Below, in pieces: positions 54,850 to 63,850 of a stretch of 64,000 nucleotides of DNA. This DNA comes from Thalassoroseus pseudoceratinae (GTDB taxonomy: Bacteria; Planctomycetota; Planctomycetia; Planctomycetales; Planctomycetaceae). The stretch lies in NCBI RefSeq assembly GCF_011634775.1, contig NZ_JAALXT010000001.1, positions 1 to 64,000 on the forward strand, written 5' to 3'. A program made the position numbers and the translations under genes. Within the stretch, counting starts at the first letter, position 1, and each line of letters starts with the position of its first letter. Below the pieces are notes generated by a model that ran no database searches, had not been told where the DNA came from, and saw only the letters and a list, made by a program, of their open reading frames with translations.

Positions 54850-57800
54850 CTACGCCTCCAAAAGATCGATGATGGCCACCAAAGGAATCTGAACCCAATC
54901 GGGACGGTTGTTGAGTTCGTATCCCAATTCGTAGATCGCTTTTTCCAAAATATAGGCATCGAGCAGAACTTGGATTCCTTCTTCCGTTTGGGGGAGAAAT
55001 TCTCCGGAAGTTGCCGACGCCAGGTAACTCTTGAGATACGCTGTCACACACCAAGCATACCAGAATTGCATCCAGCGTTCAGCGATGTCTCCGGCTTCTG
55101 GCCCCGTCGGTCCACCTGGCACTTGACCGAACCGAGCGGCAAACGATGCATAGTGCAGCGAGCGAATCATGCCCGCTACGTCTTTGAGTGGTGTCTGCTT
55201 GATTTTGCGTTCGCCGATCGTGCGATCAGGCTCGCCTTCGAAGTCGATAATCACGAAGTCTCGACCGGTGTAGAGCACCTGACCCAGGTGATAGTCACCA
55301 TGACACCGGATCCGCTGGGCCGCAATCTTGGTTTCGGCAACCGCTTTGTAGCGATCCATCAATTCCGTTTCCCCTGCCAGCACTCGGTCGGCCAATGGCA
55401 GAAGTTCGTCGCTGAGATTAGACCGTTGCTTCTTGAGGAGCGTCATAACCTTCCGTACGCCCGCCCGCATCGACTGATATAAACTCCGTTGGTAAAGCTT
55501 CGTGAATCCTTCGGGGGCAAACGCTGGGTTGCTGCGATTCGACGCCAGTGCCAAGTGCATCTCCGCCGTTCGCTGTCCAAGCAGTTCGACGCTTTGCAGG
55601 TACGGCGAAATGAGGTCATGGGCGAGGTCGGGGATATCCTTCCGCGTGGACTGCAGCATTTTTCCTCGTGGAAGCGTTGCTTTCGCTCCCGAAGTCTCCA
55701 CCTCCGCCGACTGCAATCGTTCGTAGTACCGACCGAGTTCATCGAGAGTGTAGACCCAGGCATCTCCCTCATTCGGCACGAAACCTTGCATGATCGCCAA
55801 GGTCATGGCCTCGTCGCGGTTGCCCTCGAACTCCAATGAACCGGCCAATGGTGCAACCGGTGCTTGGAATTCGTTTTCGGGATCGCTGTTGAATTCCGAT
55901 AGAAACTGACTGATTTCCAAGTCGGGATTGACTCCTGGTGCAATCTTCCGGAACAACTTCAGAATCATTGAGTCGCCAAAAATCGCGGACGTATTGCTTT
56001 GTTGACCGCCATGAACAGACGGCTCCGGTGACTCGCCGAGTTCGCTGCTCAATGCGGCGAACTGATCCGAAGCGGCGCCGCGGAATTCTCCCCGTGCGGT
56101 TGACAGAAGCTGTTGGTCTTTGATGTGCGCAAACAACGGCTGCCAGAACTCCGATTCCCAGACCGCTTCGCACAGGGTACGAACTTCGCCCGTGCTGGTG
56201 TTCTCCACTTCCGCCAATTTGGCACGCGGATGGTCGCCAACAATGTTCCGTGCTCGTTCTTCATCCGCAAAAATCAGCGGCAACATATAACGTTCGGGTT
56301 CGCCTTCGGTGTATTCGACCCGGACAACGATAACCGCAATCGGCTCGGTTTCCGAATCCCCCAACGGGATGGACTCTTCAACCTTGACGGTCTGGATCGT
56401 CCGTGCTTTGCCACCGAACCAGCGATGTCGAGGCAACCAACTGGCGAGTGCGTTCTCGAACGCTCCCGGTTTGGATTTCGCCAACAACGTTGTCCAGTCT
56501 TGCGAAACTCGCAAACGAGGAGCCCCCGTCACATCCGCTTCGTCGACTTCGCTATCCTTCCAACTCAGTTTGAACCAATAAAAACCGTAGGGACCGAGTG
56601 ACAAGAAGTAAGGCAACTCTCCGATCGGTGGAAAGTCGGTTTTCCCGAACAATTCGGTCGGAGTTCGTCCGCGAAAGCGTGACAAATCCAATTCGGCACA
56701 CTGGGTGAAACGGGAGAGATTCGCGACCACGAGAATTGTCTCGTCTTCCGACTCCCGAATGTATGCCAAAACTTTCGAGTTATCCGGCTGAAGAAACTCA
56801 AGACGTCCACGCCCAAAGACTTGGTGATCACGGCGGAGATGAATGATTCGCCGCATCCACCACAATTGGGAATGCGGACTGTTCGCCTCCACTTCGACGT
56901 TGATACTCGAATAATGGTATTCGGTATCAATGATGACCGGTAAGTACAGCCGCTGCGGATTGCACTGGGAGAACCCCGCGTTTCGGTCGGGGCTCCACTG
57001 CATCGGCGTTCGCACGCCATCGCGGTCGCCTAGGAAGATGTTATCGCCCATCCCGATTTCGTCGCCGTAATAAACGACCGGCGTTCCCGGCAACGACATC
57101 AACAATCCATTCATTAATTCGATCTTCCGCCGGTTGTTCCGCAACAGCGGAGCCAGCCGACGACGAATCCCGAGATTCACGCGGGCTCGCGGATCTTCGG
57201 CGTAAGCGCGATACATATAATCGCGTTCTTCGTCTGTGACCATTTCGAGCGTCAACTCATCATGATTCCGCAGAAAGATCGCCCACTGGGATGTCTCTGG
57301 CAGTTCCGGAGTTTGCTCGAGGATGTCGATAATCGGAAACCGATCTTCCCGTTCAACCGCCATATAGAGTCGCGGCATGAGCGGGAAGTGAAAGTTCATT
57401 TGGCACTCATCGCCGTCGCCTTCACCGAAATAAGCGGCGGCATCCTCGGGCCATTGATTCGCCTCGGCGAGCAACATGCGATCGCCGTACTTCTCGTCGA
57501 CATGCGACCGCAGTGATTTCAGAAACTCGTGTGTTTTCGGCAGGTTCTCGCAATTGGTTCCTTCCTCCTCGAAAAGGTACGGAATGGCGTCCAATCGAAG
57601 ACCGTCTACACCCATGTCCAACCAGAAATCTACGGCATCGAACATTGCCTGTTGAACGGCTGGGTTTTCGAAATTCAAGTCCGGTTGATGGGAGTAGAAC
57701 CGATGCCAAAAATAGGCATTCGCAACCGGATCCCAAGTCCAGTTCGACGACTCAAAATCTTGGAAGATGATCCGCGCATCTTGGTAGCGATCCGGTGAGT

Positions 57801-58224
57801 CCGACCACACATAGTAATCACGCCATGGACTGCCCGGTTTCGCTTGGCGAGACTTCTGAAACCACTCGTGTTGGTCGGACGTGTGGTTCATCACCATCTC
57901 GGTGATCACTCGGATGCCCCGTTCATGGGCGGCTTCCAGGAACCCGCGAAAATCACGAAGCGTGCCGTAATTCGGATGCACGCCCCGATAATCGGACATG
58001 TCGTACCCGCCATCACGCAACGGCGACGGGAAGAACGGCAGCAACCAAATGGCGGTCACACCGAGTTCTTGAATGTAGTCCAGCTTGGAAGTCAGGCCGC
58101 GAAAGTCACCGATTCCATCACCATTGCTGTCCGCAAACGCACGGACGTGAATTTGGTAAATGATGGCGTCTTTGTACCACTGAGCTTGACCGGCTGTCGT
58201 GTGCGTCTCGGCTAAACGGGGCAT
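54850..58224 (-). CDS. treS: Trehalose synthase fused to maltokinase (TreS-Mak)
   Basis: 1124 residues. Residues 1-555 are GH13 trehalose synthase: YQIHVRAFADSNGDGIGDF, nucleophile Asp212 (DGLRLDAIPYLFEEEGTNCENLP), acid Glu254 (LLAEANQWP) and Asp322 (LRNHDELTLEM). After a linker, about 590-1124 is maltokinase: WFGGKARTIQTVKVEESI, SMILKLFRKIAPGVNPDLEI, and the kinase core RCHGDYHLGQVLYTGRDFVIIDFEGEP. One polypeptide isomerises trehalose to maltose and phosphorylates it to maltose-1-phosphate, the donor of GlgE, whose gene lies 53 bp upstream. Such fusions are known in other phyla; a single chain keeps maltose from leaking to other routes. Confidence 0.96.
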   Translation of the reverse strand: MPRLAETHTTAGQAQWYKDAIIYQIHVRAFADSNGDGIGDFRGLTSKLDYIQELGVTAIWLLPFFPSPLRDGGYDMSDYRGVHPNYGTLRDFRGFLEAAHERGIRVITEMVMNHTSDQHEWFQKSRQAKPGSPWRDYYVWSDSPDRYQDARIIFQDFESSNWTWDPVANAYFWHRFYSHQPDLNFENPAVQQAMFDAVDFWLDMGVDGLRLDAIPYLFEEEGTNCENLPKTHEFLKSLRSHVDEKYGDRMLLAEANQWPEDAAAYFGEGDGDECQMNFHFPLMPRLYMAVEREDRFPIIDILEQTPELPETSQWAIFLRNHDELTLEMVTDEERDYMYRAYAEDPRARVNLGIRRRLAPLLRNNRRKIELMNGLLMSLPGTPVVYYGDEIGMGDNIFLGDRDGVRTPMQWSPDRNAGFSQCNPQRLYLPVIIDTEYHYSSINVEVEANSPHSQLWWMRRIIHLRRDHQVFGRGRLEFLQPDNSKVLAYIRESEDETILVVANLSRFTQCAELDLSRFRGRTPTELFGKTDFPPIGELPYFLSLGPYGFYWFKLSWKDSEVDEADVTGAPRLRVSQDWTTLLAKSKPGAFENALASWLPRHRWFGGKARTIQTVKVEESIPLGDSETEPIAVIVVRVEYTEGEPERYMLPLIFADEERARNIVGDHPRAKLAEVENTSTGEVRTLCEAVWESEFWQPLFAHIKDQQLLSTARGEFRGAASDQFAALSSELGESPEPSVHGGQQSNTSAIFGDSMILKLFRKIAPGVNPDLEISQFLSEFNSDPENEFQAPVAPLAGSLEFEGNRDEAMTLAIMQGFVPNEGDAWVYTLDELGRYYERLQSAEVETSGAKATLPRGKMLQSTRKDIPDLAHDLISPYLQSVELLGQRTAEMHLALASNRSNPAFAPEGFTKLYQRSLYQSMRAGVRKVMTLLKKQRSNLSDELLPLADRVLAGETELMDRYKAVAETKIAAQRIRCHGDYHLGQVLYTGRDFVIIDFEGEPDRTIGERKIKQTPLKDVAGMIRSLHYASFAARFGQVPGGPTGPEAGDIAERWMQFWYAWCVTAYLKSYLASATSGEFLPQTEEGIQVLLDAYILEKAIYELGYELNNRPDWVQIPLVAIIDLLEA

Positions 58225-58277
58225 GGAGTCGATTCGAATTGAGGGTTGGCTCGGACGGTCGCTTTCGATCGGTTCAA

Positions 58278-60269
58278 TTATGCGTAGAAGCCAGGATCAG
58301 TTTCGGAATGCACATCCCCACGAACCCGGAAGACGTGGGATGACGTGATGTGCGGGTTCAGTTCCACGTAGTTTCTTGATCCCTGCCACATATAACGGTT
58401 GCCACTCAATAAATCATGCACCTGAAACGGTCGTGTGGGATCGATTCTCAAGTCCTCGAGTGGCAATTGCACGAACCCGGACTGCTTGTACCTGGGATCG
58501 AGATTCACGATCGTCAGTAACAACTCGTTGTTGTCTTCGGTGCGTTTCGTGTACGCGATAAGTTGGTCATTGTCGATGGCGTGGAACTCCAAGTTCCGGT
58601 TGGATTGCAAACATCGGAACTCGTTGCGGATCGCGTTGAGTCGGCCAATGAATTCCCGCAGACTTCCCGGGTGGTTCAAATCGTCGTGTCGGATTTGATA
58701 CTTCTCGGAATCGAGATACTCCTCGCTGCCGGGTTTCGCCGGTGTGCTATGCTGCAACTCAAACGCCGGGCCGTACATTCCGTAATTCGCCGTCAAGGTT
58801 GCTGCGAGTGTCACACGAGCTTGAAACGCCGCCTTGCCGCCGGTTTGGAGATACTCGGTAAGAATATCCGGAGTGTTCGGCCAGAAGTTTGGTCGGAAGT
58901 ATTCGGAGACGCCGGTCTTCGTCAACTCGGTCATGTACTCAATCAGTTCCGCTTTCGTGTTCCGCCAGGCAAAATACGTGTAGGACTGATTAAAACCGAA
59001 CTTGGCCAGTTGCTCCATGATCCGTGGCCGTGTGAACGCCTCGGCGAGGAAAATGATATCGGGATGCTCTTTGTGAATCTCTGTGATACACCAATGCCAA
59101 AACGGCAACGGTTTGGTGTGCGGGTTGTCGACGCGGAAAATCCGCACGCCACGATCAATCCAGAACAGGAACACACTTTTGAGTTCCTTCCAGAGATTTT
59201 TCCAGTCAGCGCACTCGAAGTGGAACGGATAGATGTCCTGATATTTCTTCGGAGGATTCTCGGCATACTGAATCGTGCCGTCCGGCCGACTCTTGAACCA
59301 ATCCGGATGCTCTTTCACGTAGGGATGATCGGGCGAGCACTGAAACGCCACGTCCAAGGCGACTTCAATTCCCAGTTCGTTTGCCATCCCGACGAACCGC
59401 TGAAAATCGGACATCGACCCCAACTGCGGATGGATCGCTTTGTGGCCACCATCGTTGGAACCAATGGCCCATGGGCTTCCGACATCGCCCGGTTCAGCAG
59501 TGACGGAATTGTTTCGGCCCTTGCGAAACTTGTCACCAATCGGATGAATCGGCGGCAAATAAACGACGTCAAACCCCATATTGGCAACGTACGGCAAACG
59601 ATCGGCGGCGGTGCGGAAGTTGCCATGCTGTCCGTCAGGACCCGTTGACCGGGGAAAGAACTCGTACCAAGTACTGAACTCGGCACGTCGACAATCGACC
59701 TTAACTTGCAAGTCCCGATCGTATCTCGTGGCAAATCGACGCTCGGAGTGCTTGAGCATCAATGCCTCTAACTCAGTGTCCTCGCAGATGGGCTGCGGAT
59801 TCTGGGACGCCTCGGAACTCTTGAGTCGTTTCGCCCACTCGCTCAGACGTTCGGCATCAGTGCCTTGCACACGCTTCGCGGTCTCTTCCACGTATTCGGC
59901 ACCGATCGCCAAATCGACTTCCACATTCTGTCCGGCGGCGACTCGCTTTTTCAGATCTTGAAACCAGGTTTCAAAATGGTCGATCCAAGCCAGCACACAG
60001 TAATCGTATCGGCCGAGTTCCTCGACCGTGAATTCCGCATGCCAACGGTCATTGTAAGTCGCAATCAGTGGCGTCTCGCGCCAAACCGCCTCGCCAGACT
60101 TACGGTACTGCAAAACCCCCGAGATACGGTCGTGGCCGTCGGTGAAGATGTTGGCTCCGACCCGAACCAGATCCCCTTGAACACGCTTGATCGGGAAACT
60201 TCCATCCTCGACTTGCGGAGACACCCCCGTGATAATCACACGGCTCCGCCCGCGTTCCGGCAACGTCAT
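58278..60269 (-). CDS. glgE: Alpha-1,4-glucan:maltose-1-phosphate maltosyltransferase
   Basis: 663 residues from ATG 60269, preceded by GAGG 7 bases upstream; the open frame continues 150 bases farther, with an alternative ATG at 60329. GH13_3: N-terminal beta domain (RVIITGVSPQVEDGSFPIKR), then VYLPPIHPIGDKFRKGRNN, GSNDGGHKAIHPQLG, nucleophile Asp381 (RIFRVDNPHTKP) and acid Glu410 (FLAEAFTRP). Both catalytic residues are 13 positions earlier than the Streptomyces GlgE pair Asp394/Glu423, an internal check of the call and start. Adds maltosyl units to a growing glucan. First gene of the operon. Confidence 0.97.
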   Translation of the reverse strand: MTLPERGRSRVIITGVSPQVEDGSFPIKRVQGDLVRVGANIFTDGHDRISGVLQYRKSGEAVWRETPLIATYNDRWHAEFTVEELGRYDYCVLAWIDHFETWFQDLKKRVAAGQNVEVDLAIGAEYVEETAKRVQGTDAERLSEWAKRLKSSEASQNPQPICEDTELEALMLKHSERRFATRYDRDLQVKVDCRRAEFSTWYEFFPRSTGPDGQHGNFRTAADRLPYVANMGFDVVYLPPIHPIGDKFRKGRNNSVTAEPGDVGSPWAIGSNDGGHKAIHPQLGSMSDFQRFVGMANELGIEVALDVAFQCSPDHPYVKEHPDWFKSRPDGTIQYAENPPKKYQDIYPFHFECADWKNLWKELKSVFLFWIDRGVRIFRVDNPHTKPLPFWHWCITEIHKEHPDIIFLAEAFTRPRIMEQLAKFGFNQSYTYFAWRNTKAELIEYMTELTKTGVSEYFRPNFWPNTPDILTEYLQTGGKAAFQARVTLAATLTANYGMYGPAFELQHSTPAKPGSEEYLDSEKYQIRHDDLNHPGSLREFIGRLNAIRNEFRCLQSNRNLEFHAIDNDQLIAYTKRTEDNNELLLTIVNLDPRYKQSGFVQLPLEDLRIDPTRPFQVHDLLSGNRYMWQGSRNYVELNPHITSSHVFRVRGDVHSETDPGFYA

Positions 60270-60401
60270 AGATGGCCTCAATTCGTAGTTGTCTGTTCGC
60301 AAGGGATTTGAGTTCGTTGGTTGCAGCATGTCAGGTGTTAGAAACCCACGCAATCGGCGTGCCAACTTCTTCAGGCTTCTAAACGCCGACAGATGAACGA
60401 A

Positions 60402-60420
60402 CTTGACGCAAATTGTCAAG
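60402..60420. promoter_or_regulatory. Palindrome upstream of glgE
   Basis: CTTGAC (60402-60407) and GTCAAG (60415-60420) are perfect 6-bp arms around a 7-base spacer, 133 bases before the glgE start. On the minus strand it contains a consensus-like -35 TTGACA, but no good -10 follows at 16-18 bp. A regulator site for the operon is possible. Confidence 0.3.
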
Positions 60421-60493
60421 GACTACCGGACGTGCAAATTGGAACCATGCTGGTTAACGAGAAACCATCCCCGATAAATTCACTCAGGACGTG

Positions 60494-60853
60494 TTATCGT
60501 CGAGGGGGACGCTGTTTCGGTCTCGGGCGGAGAAAGAAACCAACAACCGCGAGCGCGAGCAAAAACGGGATTGCGACTCGCGGACGAATCGCTACCGCCG
60601 CAATCGCCAGAAGTCCGCCGACAAATTGCCACGGAGAGACACCGGCCCACGCTGCATCGCGAGTTTTCGTCGGCAACGCCAACCAAAACGCTCCGGTCAG
60701 CAGTCCGACACGCACAAACGCCCCGGACCACATCATCGTCCGCGAAGATTGCTCAGCTTCGGAAAAGAAAAATAGATAACCCGCTGCCAGCAGACACGCG
60801 AGAGCAAGCAACCCGACGAGGGTCCGGTTCACTGGAATTTTCGAATCACTCAT
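60494..60853 (-). CDS. Small membrane protein of unknown function
   Basis: 119 residues with three probable membrane helices (TLVGLLALACLLAAGYLFFF, AFVRVGLLTGAFWLALP, FVGGLLAIAAVA...FLLALAVVGFFL) and a very basic tail (RPRPKQRPPRR). Charge pattern puts the tail inside. Start ATG is at 60853. I do not recognise the family. It lies between the glucan operon and the glycosyltransferases on the same strand, with 224 bp before glgE, so it need not belong to either. Confidence 0.7.
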   Translation of the reverse strand: MSDSKIPVNRTLVGLLALACLLAAGYLFFFSEAEQSSRTMMWSGAFVRVGLLTGAFWLALPTKTRDAAWAGVSPWQFVGGLLAIAAVAIRPRVAIPFLLALAVVGFFLRPRPKQRPPRR

Positions 60854-60950
60854 GACAGCGAATTAGACCGCATTTGGGTCCTCGATGTCCACGGTGACTC
60901 TCGAAAATCTCAGACCGTTTCCACGAGATCAGTGATTCTCAAAGCGATTG

Positions 60951-62216
60951 CTACGCGGCTTTCGATGCGGGAGCTTCCATCTGGTAGAGCGTTGTCAGGA
61001 GTTCGCGGCAGCTCTCTTGCCAATTCGGCCAATGGTATCCGTCGAGACTGGACCGCATCGCAGCCAATGTCGCAGGATCGGAAAGCACGTTGGTGAGCGC
61101 GTCTGCATCGTTTGCTGGAAAGAATTTCGCCCATCGACCACCCACTTCCCGATGGACCGGGACATCACTCGCAAGGACGGGACATCCTCGGCTCAAAGCT
61201 TCCACAATCGGCAAGTTAAAGCCCTCAGCGTTCGAAGCTGTCACCATCGCGGTAGCGTGTTTGTAGCAGAAATCGAGTTCGCCATCGTTGAGGTCATCGA
61301 ACCAACGTAGTCGCTGACCGTACTCCGGATGCGACTGAATTCGACGAACCAACGCTTCCGCGTCCCAACCTTCTCCGCCGACAATCACCAGCTGACTGCC
61401 ATCCGTTTGCTGATCCATTCGGTCGAATGCGTCGAGCAACAACGAAACATTCTTACGCGGAGAGAGTGTTCCCACCGCAAGATACGTAGGTGTGTCCCGC
61501 TGAAAGAATTCACTCAACTCAGATCGAACAGCGGAACCTGTTTGAACTCCATCGAGTTCCATGCCCAGGCGAAAAAATCCGATCTGCGGATTCGTGCCCG
61601 TCGGCAAGACAGACTGCACATCCGCCGCCACCGCTCGCGTCGCACAGACTAAGAAGTCGGCAGACTGACACGCCCGTAACCACCAATTGCGGAAGACGTT
61701 GGTGGTGTGTGCCGGATAGAACTGCGGAATTGTCAGTGGGAAAACGTCGTGAATGAGAACCCCGACTTTCGCGCCCTGCCGGCGAGCTTGTTCCAGATCT
61801 CGCCAATACGGTGCTTGCCAAGTGCCGTCGAGCATCACCACGACATCGCCGGACTGAAAGTCAATTTGTGTCTTTGCGTCACTCCGCAGGGACGAAAACC
61901 CCCAATCCACTGCCCGCCGTCGAATCAGATCCGCCCGCTGCGCAAGTCGCAACAAACCGAGACGTTTCAACGTGGATTTGACACGCCGAATGGTATTGCG
62001 AGGCACAGCGGTATCTGCGGGTGAATGACCACCGTGGACTTGCAGACCATCAATAGTAATCATCCCCCGACGTGCATCGTACACAACTGGTTGACAGTCG
62101 ATTTCCATTTCGGGACCGATTGTCCGCGAGGCGTTCACGAGATTCCGCACGACCCGTTGAATCCCCGTGTGCCAATCCTGCTGATAGGTGGCGGTGCATT
62201 CCATGAAAACACGCAT
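60951..62216 (-). CDS. GT4 family glycosyltransferase
   Basis: 421 residues from ATG 62216; upstream frame to 62336 overlaps the previous gene and is not supported. GT-B fold, GT4-like C-terminal half: FYPAHTTNVFRNWW, LAVGTLSPRKNVSLLLDAFDRM, LVIVGGEGWDAEALV, and FCYKHATAMVTASNAEGFNLPIVEALSRGCPVLASDVPVHREV with the EGFNLPIVEAL nucleotide-sugar signature (E-x7-E). The acceptor is unknown. 23 bp after a second GT4 gene, which starts the pair. Likely builds a surface polysaccharide or lipid-linked glycan. Confidence 0.88.
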   Translation of the reverse strand: MRVFMECTATYQQDWHTGIQRVVRNLVNASRTIGPEMEIDCQPVVYDARRGMITIDGLQVHGGHSPADTAVPRNTIRRVKSTLKRLGLLRLAQRADLIRRRAVDWGFSSLRSDAKTQIDFQSGDVVVMLDGTWQAPYWRDLEQARRQGAKVGVLIHDVFPLTIPQFYPAHTTNVFRNWWLRACQSADFLVCATRAVAADVQSVLPTGTNPQIGFFRLGMELDGVQTGSAVRSELSEFFQRDTPTYLAVGTLSPRKNVSLLLDAFDRMDQQTDGSQLVIVGGEGWDAEALVRRIQSHPEYGQRLRWFDDLNDGELDFCYKHATAMVTASNAEGFNLPIVEALSRGCPVLASDVPVHREVGGRWAKFFPANDADALTNVLSDPATLAAMRSSLDGYHWPNWQESCRELLTTLYQMEAPASKAA

Positions 62217-62239
62217 GGTAACTTCGCTTTCCTGTCGGC

Positions 62240-63409
62240 TTACGCGGCAGCCCGCTTCGAATCGGAAGGAATCGGAGCGGCCAATCCGATGGCTTGCTCG
62301 TAACTCGCGAGTGTCAGTTCCGCGGTAGTTCGCCAACGAAATTGCTTCTCGCGTTCCAGCCCCGCTTGGCGAAGCCGTTTGAGTTTCGCGGAATCTCCAA
62401 GCGTGGATTCCATCGCTGAGCGAATTGAATCGAGGTCGTCAGCATCGAAGTACACACCCGCTCCACCCACAACTTCGGGAATCGAGGCTGCATCCGAACA
62501 GATCACCGGACAACCGCAACTCATCGCCTCCAATGGTGGCAGCCCGAATCCTTCGTATCGCGATGGATAAACAATCGCAGTCGCCTGACAATACGCCTTG
62601 GCAAGTGCGTGATCGTCTCCAGACTCCTGTGTGACCGACGAGGAGATTCGCAGCTTTTCTAGCAACTCACGTTCAGCACGTCCCAACGGCCCGCCACCAA
62701 AACACACGATCCGGAATTCCTTTCGCAAGAACTCCGACGCCGCGAATGCGTCGATGAACGCTTCCCAGTTTTTGTATCCGCCCCGTGCCCCCACATACAG
62801 CAGATATGGCCGCTGGCCTTTCCGAGAAACATCGTCCACTTCAAGTGAGACTGTCGAGAGTTTCGAGAATTCAGCCATCGGATTTCCATGGGGAATCACA
62901 TCGATCACATCTGGCTCAAGGTCGTAGATGTCAATGATGTCATTCTTTGTGTGTTGCGAAACGGCAATAATGCGGTCCGCTGCTTCCAGCGATCGTCGCT
63001 TCGCCAACAGAAGCCCTTTGGTGCGTGGATGTGACCGGTTCCAGAACAACTCTGGCATCACGTCATGGGCCGTGACAACCAAACCCCCAACGGTCGACGG
63101 TTGAAACCAAGAATAATAGGTATGGTGGATAATCTGCGGCGAATCCGTGCCCGCACTTGAACTCCAATACGGAAGTGCGTTCACAGCTGGCAGGAAATGA
63201 CGGATCGATCTCAACTTCGGCAAGAATCGACCAGCGACTTTCTCCGTCTCTTGAAGTTCCCGCAAGTGTTCGTTGATATGCCATCGGACAGACAAATCAA
63301 CATCGACTCGCTCGTTCCGTAGCAATTCGCGAATAAGCTCCACAAAGTACCGTGAAATCCCACCCACAGCTTGCCGTGCAAAAATGTCGGACGTGTAGAG
63401 AACTCGCAT
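62240..63409 (-). CDS. GT4 family glycosyltransferase
   Basis: 389 residues from ATG 63409; a GTG 48 bases upstream is a weaker option. N-terminus MRVLYTSDIFARQAVGGISRYF is the usual GT4 start. Later motifs: HDVMPELFW, RIIAVSQHTKNDIIDIYDLEPDVIDVIPHG, YLLYVGARGGYKNWEAFIDAFA and YPSRYEGFGLPPLEAMSCGCPVICSDAASIPEVVGGAGVYFD with the E-x7-E donor signature. Resembles mannosyltransferases of the RfaB/WbaZ-like group, but donor and acceptor cannot be stated. Probably one operon with the next glycosyltransferase. Confidence 0.92.
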   Translation of the reverse strand: MRVLYTSDIFARQAVGGISRYFVELIRELLRNERVDVDLSVRWHINEHLRELQETEKVAGRFLPKLRSIRHFLPAVNALPYWSSSAGTDSPQIIHHTYYSWFQPSTVGGLVVTAHDVMPELFWNRSHPRTKGLLLAKRRSLEAADRIIAVSQHTKNDIIDIYDLEPDVIDVIPHGNPMAEFSKLSTVSLEVDDVSRKGQRPYLLYVGARGGYKNWEAFIDAFAASEFLRKEFRIVCFGGGPLGRAERELLEKLRISSSVTQESGDDHALAKAYCQATAIVYPSRYEGFGLPPLEAMSCGCPVICSDAASIPEVVGGAGVYFDADDLDSIRSAMESTLGDSAKLKRLRQAGLEREKQFRWRTTAELTLASYEQAIGLAAPIPSDSKRAAA

Positions 63410-63579
63410 GAGGATGCCCTTCGAGACACGAACATTTGACCGATCATGAGCAGACACTCACAGCGGCAACGGTGATTCGTGGTGATTCAGCGGGCCTGTT
63501 AATCCAACAAGAGCATCGGGTCAAGAGGAATGTGCCAATCCCGGATTCCAGAACTTCCTCCGCAAATTGCCGCGAACCT

Positions 63580-63608
63580 TTGCTCCCAACGGCGTTTCTA
63601 GCTAGAAT
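63580..63608 (+). promoter_or_regulatory. Candidate promoter of tRNA-Leu
   Basis: TTGCTC (63580-63585) and TAGAAT (63603-63608) separated by 17 bases form a plausible sigma-70 promoter; the -10 matches five of six consensus bases, the -35 only three. It would start transcription about 75 bases before the tRNA. Confidence 0.4.
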
Positions 63609-63688
63609 CTGACCACCCCAGCGATCAATTCGCCATACTCAACGTGGATCAGGCAAACGCCTCCCAGTGATCAAATGAGCAAACCAAC

Positions 63689-63773
63689 GGCCGAGTGGCG
63701 GAATAGGCAGACGCGTCGGACTTAAAATCCGGTGAGGGTAAACCTCGTGCGGGTTCAAGTCCCGCCTCGGCCA
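63689..63773 (+). tRNA. tRNA-Leu, anticodon UAA
   Basis: 85 bases. Acceptor GGCCGAG (63689-63695) pairs with CTCGGCC (63766-63772), discriminator A63773. D arm GGCGGAATAGGCAGACGC; anticodon stem-loop TCGGA-CTTAAAA-TCCGG with anticodon TAA; long class II variable arm (GAGG-gtaa-ACCTC); T arm GCGGG-TTCAAGT-CCCGC. The 3' CCA is not encoded. Reads UUA (and UUG by wobble). Confidence 0.97.
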
Positions 63774-63792
63774 TTGCTGACAAGTGTCTACT

Positions 63793-63836
63793 AAAAAAGC
63801 GGAGCGAGACTGATATGGTCTTCGCTCCGCTTTTTT
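63793..63836. terminator. Bidirectional terminator between tRNA-Leu and a DUF1501 gene
   Basis: GCGGAGCGA (63799-63807) pairs with TCGCTCCGC (63822-63830); the stem is flanked by six A on the left and six T on the right, so it can stop the tRNA transcript (plus) and the DUF1501 gene (minus). Confidence 0.93.
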
Positions 63837-63850
63837 ATTTTAGTGACAGC

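Noticed and set aside
58563-59648. 361-codon plus-strand open frame
   Set aside because: Antisense to glgE, whose catalytic residues are all intact.
63689-63773. tRNA-Leu as an integration site for a genomic island
   Set aside because: No integrase gene and no direct repeat of the tRNA 3' end were seen in the window.
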